Source: Gemmatimonadota bacterium
Lineage (GTDB): Bacteria > Gemmatimonadota > Gemmatimonadetes > Gemmatimonadales > Gemmatimonadaceae
DNA length: 64,000 nt
Direction of reading: 5' to 3'
Assembly: GCA_016704465.1 (NCBI GenBank)
Contig: JADJAD010000019.1
Location: 62,001-126,000 of the forward strand
A program made the translations under genes and the position numbers. Below are positions 62,828 to 64,000 of the stretch, piece by piece. The notes under the pieces were generated by a model. That model did not search any database and was not told the origin of the DNA. It saw nothing but the letters and a program-made list of their open reading frames with translations. Position 1 is the first letter of the stretch. The number at the start of each line of letters is the position of its first letter.

Positions 62828-63715
62828 ATGCCTGCCGACGACTCCGCGCCCGATCCGCTTCGCCACCGGCTGCACCAGATCATCTTCGAGGCCGACACCC
62901 GCGCAGGCAAGGCCTTCGACACGATCCTGCTGGTGTTGATCCTGGCCAGCGTGGGCGTGGTCGCGCTGGACAGCTCGGCGGCGATCCGTGCCCAGTACGG
63001 ACCGATCCTGTTGTTGCTGGAGTGGGTCTTCACGTTCCTGTTCACCGTGGAGTACGTGCTCCGGCTCTACAGCGTGGCGCGTCCGCTGGCGTACGCACGA
63101 TCGTTCTTCGGCATTGTCGACGTCCTGGCGATCCTGCCGTCGTTCGTGAGCCTGGTGATTCCCGGGACCCAGAGCCTGCTGGTCATCCGGATCCTGCGCC
63201 TGCTGCGGGTCTTTCGTGTCTTCAAGCTCTCGCACTACCTCGACGAATCGCGCCAGCTCGGGGTCGCCTTGGAGGCAAGCCGCCGCAAGATCCTGATCTT
63301 CCTGTTCACGGTCCTCACGCTCGTGGTGATCGTTGGCGCGATGATGCACGTGGTCGAGGGGCCGGAGCATGGCTTCACCAGCATCCCGATCAGCATGTAC
63401 TGGGCGGTGGTGACGCTCACCACGGTGGGCTACGGTGACATCTCGCCGCAGACCCCCCTGGGCCGCTTCCTGGCGACGCTGGTCATGCTGATGGGCTACG
63501 GGATCATCGCCGTCCCCACCGGGATCGTGTCGGCCGAGATCTCTCGCAGCGTGCGCGGGGCGATCTCGACCCGTGCGTGCCCACACTGCCTGACCGAGGG
63601 CCACCAGCCCGAGGCCAACTTCTGCCTGACCTGCGGCGAGGCGCTGCGTGCGCCGGCCCACCGCGATGCGACCGAGACGACGCCGTCACAGGTCGACGCG
63701 CAGCCGTCGGGTTGA
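62828..63715 (+). CDS. Voltage-gated potassium-type ion channel with C-terminal zinc ribbon
   Basis: This is a 295-residue inner-membrane channel. Six helices S1-S6 are recognisable. S4 carries Arg/Lys at regular spacing (VIRILRLLRVFRVFKL), and the pore loop has TLTTVGYGDISP with the TVGYG selectivity filter. The distinctive feature is a C-terminal zinc ribbon after S6, CPHCLTEGHQPEANFCLTCG, with two CxxC knuckles, where many relatives end or carry an RCK domain. It may couple gating to a metal, redox state or partner protein. Confidence 0.88.
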   Translation: MPADDSAPDPLRHRLHQIIFEADTRAGKAFDTILLVLILASVGVVALDSSAAIRAQYGPILLLLEWVFTFLFTVEYVLRLYSVARPLAYARSFFGIVDVLAILPSFVSLVIPGTQSLLVIRILRLLRVFRVFKLSHYLDESRQLGVALEASRRKILIFLFTVLTLVVIVGAMMHVVEGPEHGFTSIPISMYWAVVTLTTVGYGDISPQTPLGRFLATLVMLMGYGIIAVPTGIVSAEISRSVRGAISTRACPHCLTEGHQPEANFCLTCGEALRAPAHRDATETTPSQVDAQPSG

Positions 63716-63757
63716 GCCGCAGCCGGCGGGGCGATCCCGGCCCGGCGGCGACGGCCC

Positions 63758-64000
63758 CTAGCGCGTCAGCGCCGACAGCCGCACGAGGCCGTTGAGCATG
63801 TCCGAGGCATACAACACGGATCCCGCCAGGTGCACCCCCCACACGTACGTCGGGCCGTCGCCGCCACCGCGTGCACCGGTGGCAACGAGTCGCCCCATCA
63901 GCGCGAGGTCGCATCGTCCGTCGGCCGACTTCTGCAGCAGCGTGCAGCGCGACAGGTCGCCCGTCACGTCGAGGACCTGCACGCCGCCGTTGTAGAAGGC
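63758..64000 (-). CDS. C-terminal end of an LVIVD-like repeat protein (partial)
   Basis: This minus-strand gene runs out of the window at the right edge. Its visible frame includes AFYNGGVQVLDVTG, then YVWGVHLAGSVLYASDMLNG and ends LVRLSALTR. This matches the closing blade of LVIVD beta-propeller proteins, usually exported. About 80 residues are seen. Confidence 0.7.
   Translation of the reverse strand, partial: AFYNGGVQVLDVTGDLSRCTLLQKSADGRCDLALMGRLVATGARGGGDGPTYVWGVHLAGSVLYASDMLNGLVRLSALTR

Overview
The window is 64 kb of high-GC bacterial DNA, by eye about two-thirds G+C or more. It is densely coded, and translationally coupled starts (ATGA, GTGA, TAATG) are common. No rRNA, tRNA, CRISPR array, phage or transposase gene is visible, so the lineage can only be inferred. 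Very long FG-GAP/ASPIC-UnbV proteins, a vanadium-haloperoxidase-like lipoprotein, a 12-repeat Ig-like surface protein, DUF2207, DUF1028, CehA-type hydrolases, a sulfatase and a membrane-anchored Ser/Thr kinase would fit a Gemmatimonadota-like chromosome. That placement is an inference.

Layout. 1-6.7 kb: two FG-GAP/ASPIC-UnbV proteins flank a vanadium-haloperoxidase/PAP2-like lipoprotein. 6.7-11.9 kb: two sodium:solute symporters and a periplasmic trehalase whose lipoprotein signal lies in another frame. 11.9-18.3 kb (minus): a GspE/PilB-type ATPase overlapping an HDOD regulator, then a giant Ig-like lipoprotein. 18.4-23.7 kb: a frameshifted sugar-phosphate isomerase, twin long hairpins, a Gfo/Idh dehydrogenase, an AhpD-like peroxidase with an in-frame TGA at its catalytic Cys position, a decayed copy of a VOC gene, a DUF2934 protein and the intact VOC gene. 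23.7-28.4 kb (minus): a maltodextrin set (malQ, MFS transporter, GH13 enzyme). 28.5-38.8 kb: hypothetical and membrane proteins, an M24-family protein, an ABC-exporter relic, NDH-2 and a CehA-type hydrolase. 38.8-40.3 kb: tyrosine phenol-lyase. 40.6-49.5 kb (minus): a tightly packed eight-gene run, with a BMP-family nucleoside-type ABC transporter, an MFS pump, a DUF1707 protein, a DUF1028 protein and a Ser/Thr kinase. 49.8-52.1 kb: phosphatase, cupin and SnoaL-like proteins. 52.3-56.6 kb (minus): an uncharacterised envelope cluster with two DUF3558-like lipoproteins, an OmpA-domain protein and a large exported protein. 57.1-59.5 kb: a copper-handling set (His/Cys-rich exported protein, PCuAC-cytochrome c fusion, PCuAC, SCO1). 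59.8-64 kb: sulfatase, M28 peptidase, voltage-gated-type ion channel with a zinc ribbon, and the end of an LVIVD-like protein.

Three signals stand out. First, the AhpD-like gene keeps full homology across a TGA in the place of the peroxidatic Cys. A 6-bp perfect stem with a GGUC loop follows 11 nt after the TGA, closely resembling a bacterial SECIS, so this is a candidate CxxU selenoprotein. Second, the octamer CGTTAGGC/GCCTAACG appears 17 times by eye against roughly 2 expected by base composition. It is used in both orientations, as Leu-Gly (TTA GGC), as Pro-Asn (CCT AAC) and as the stop (CGT TAG). Third, GC-rich heptamer arrays of the CCCCCGT type sit at gene junctions and inside the open frames of the BMP transporter operon.

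Two genes carry apparent single-base indels in homopolymer runs (trehalase and the isomerase). Some apparent lesions may therefore be assembly errors rather than biology.
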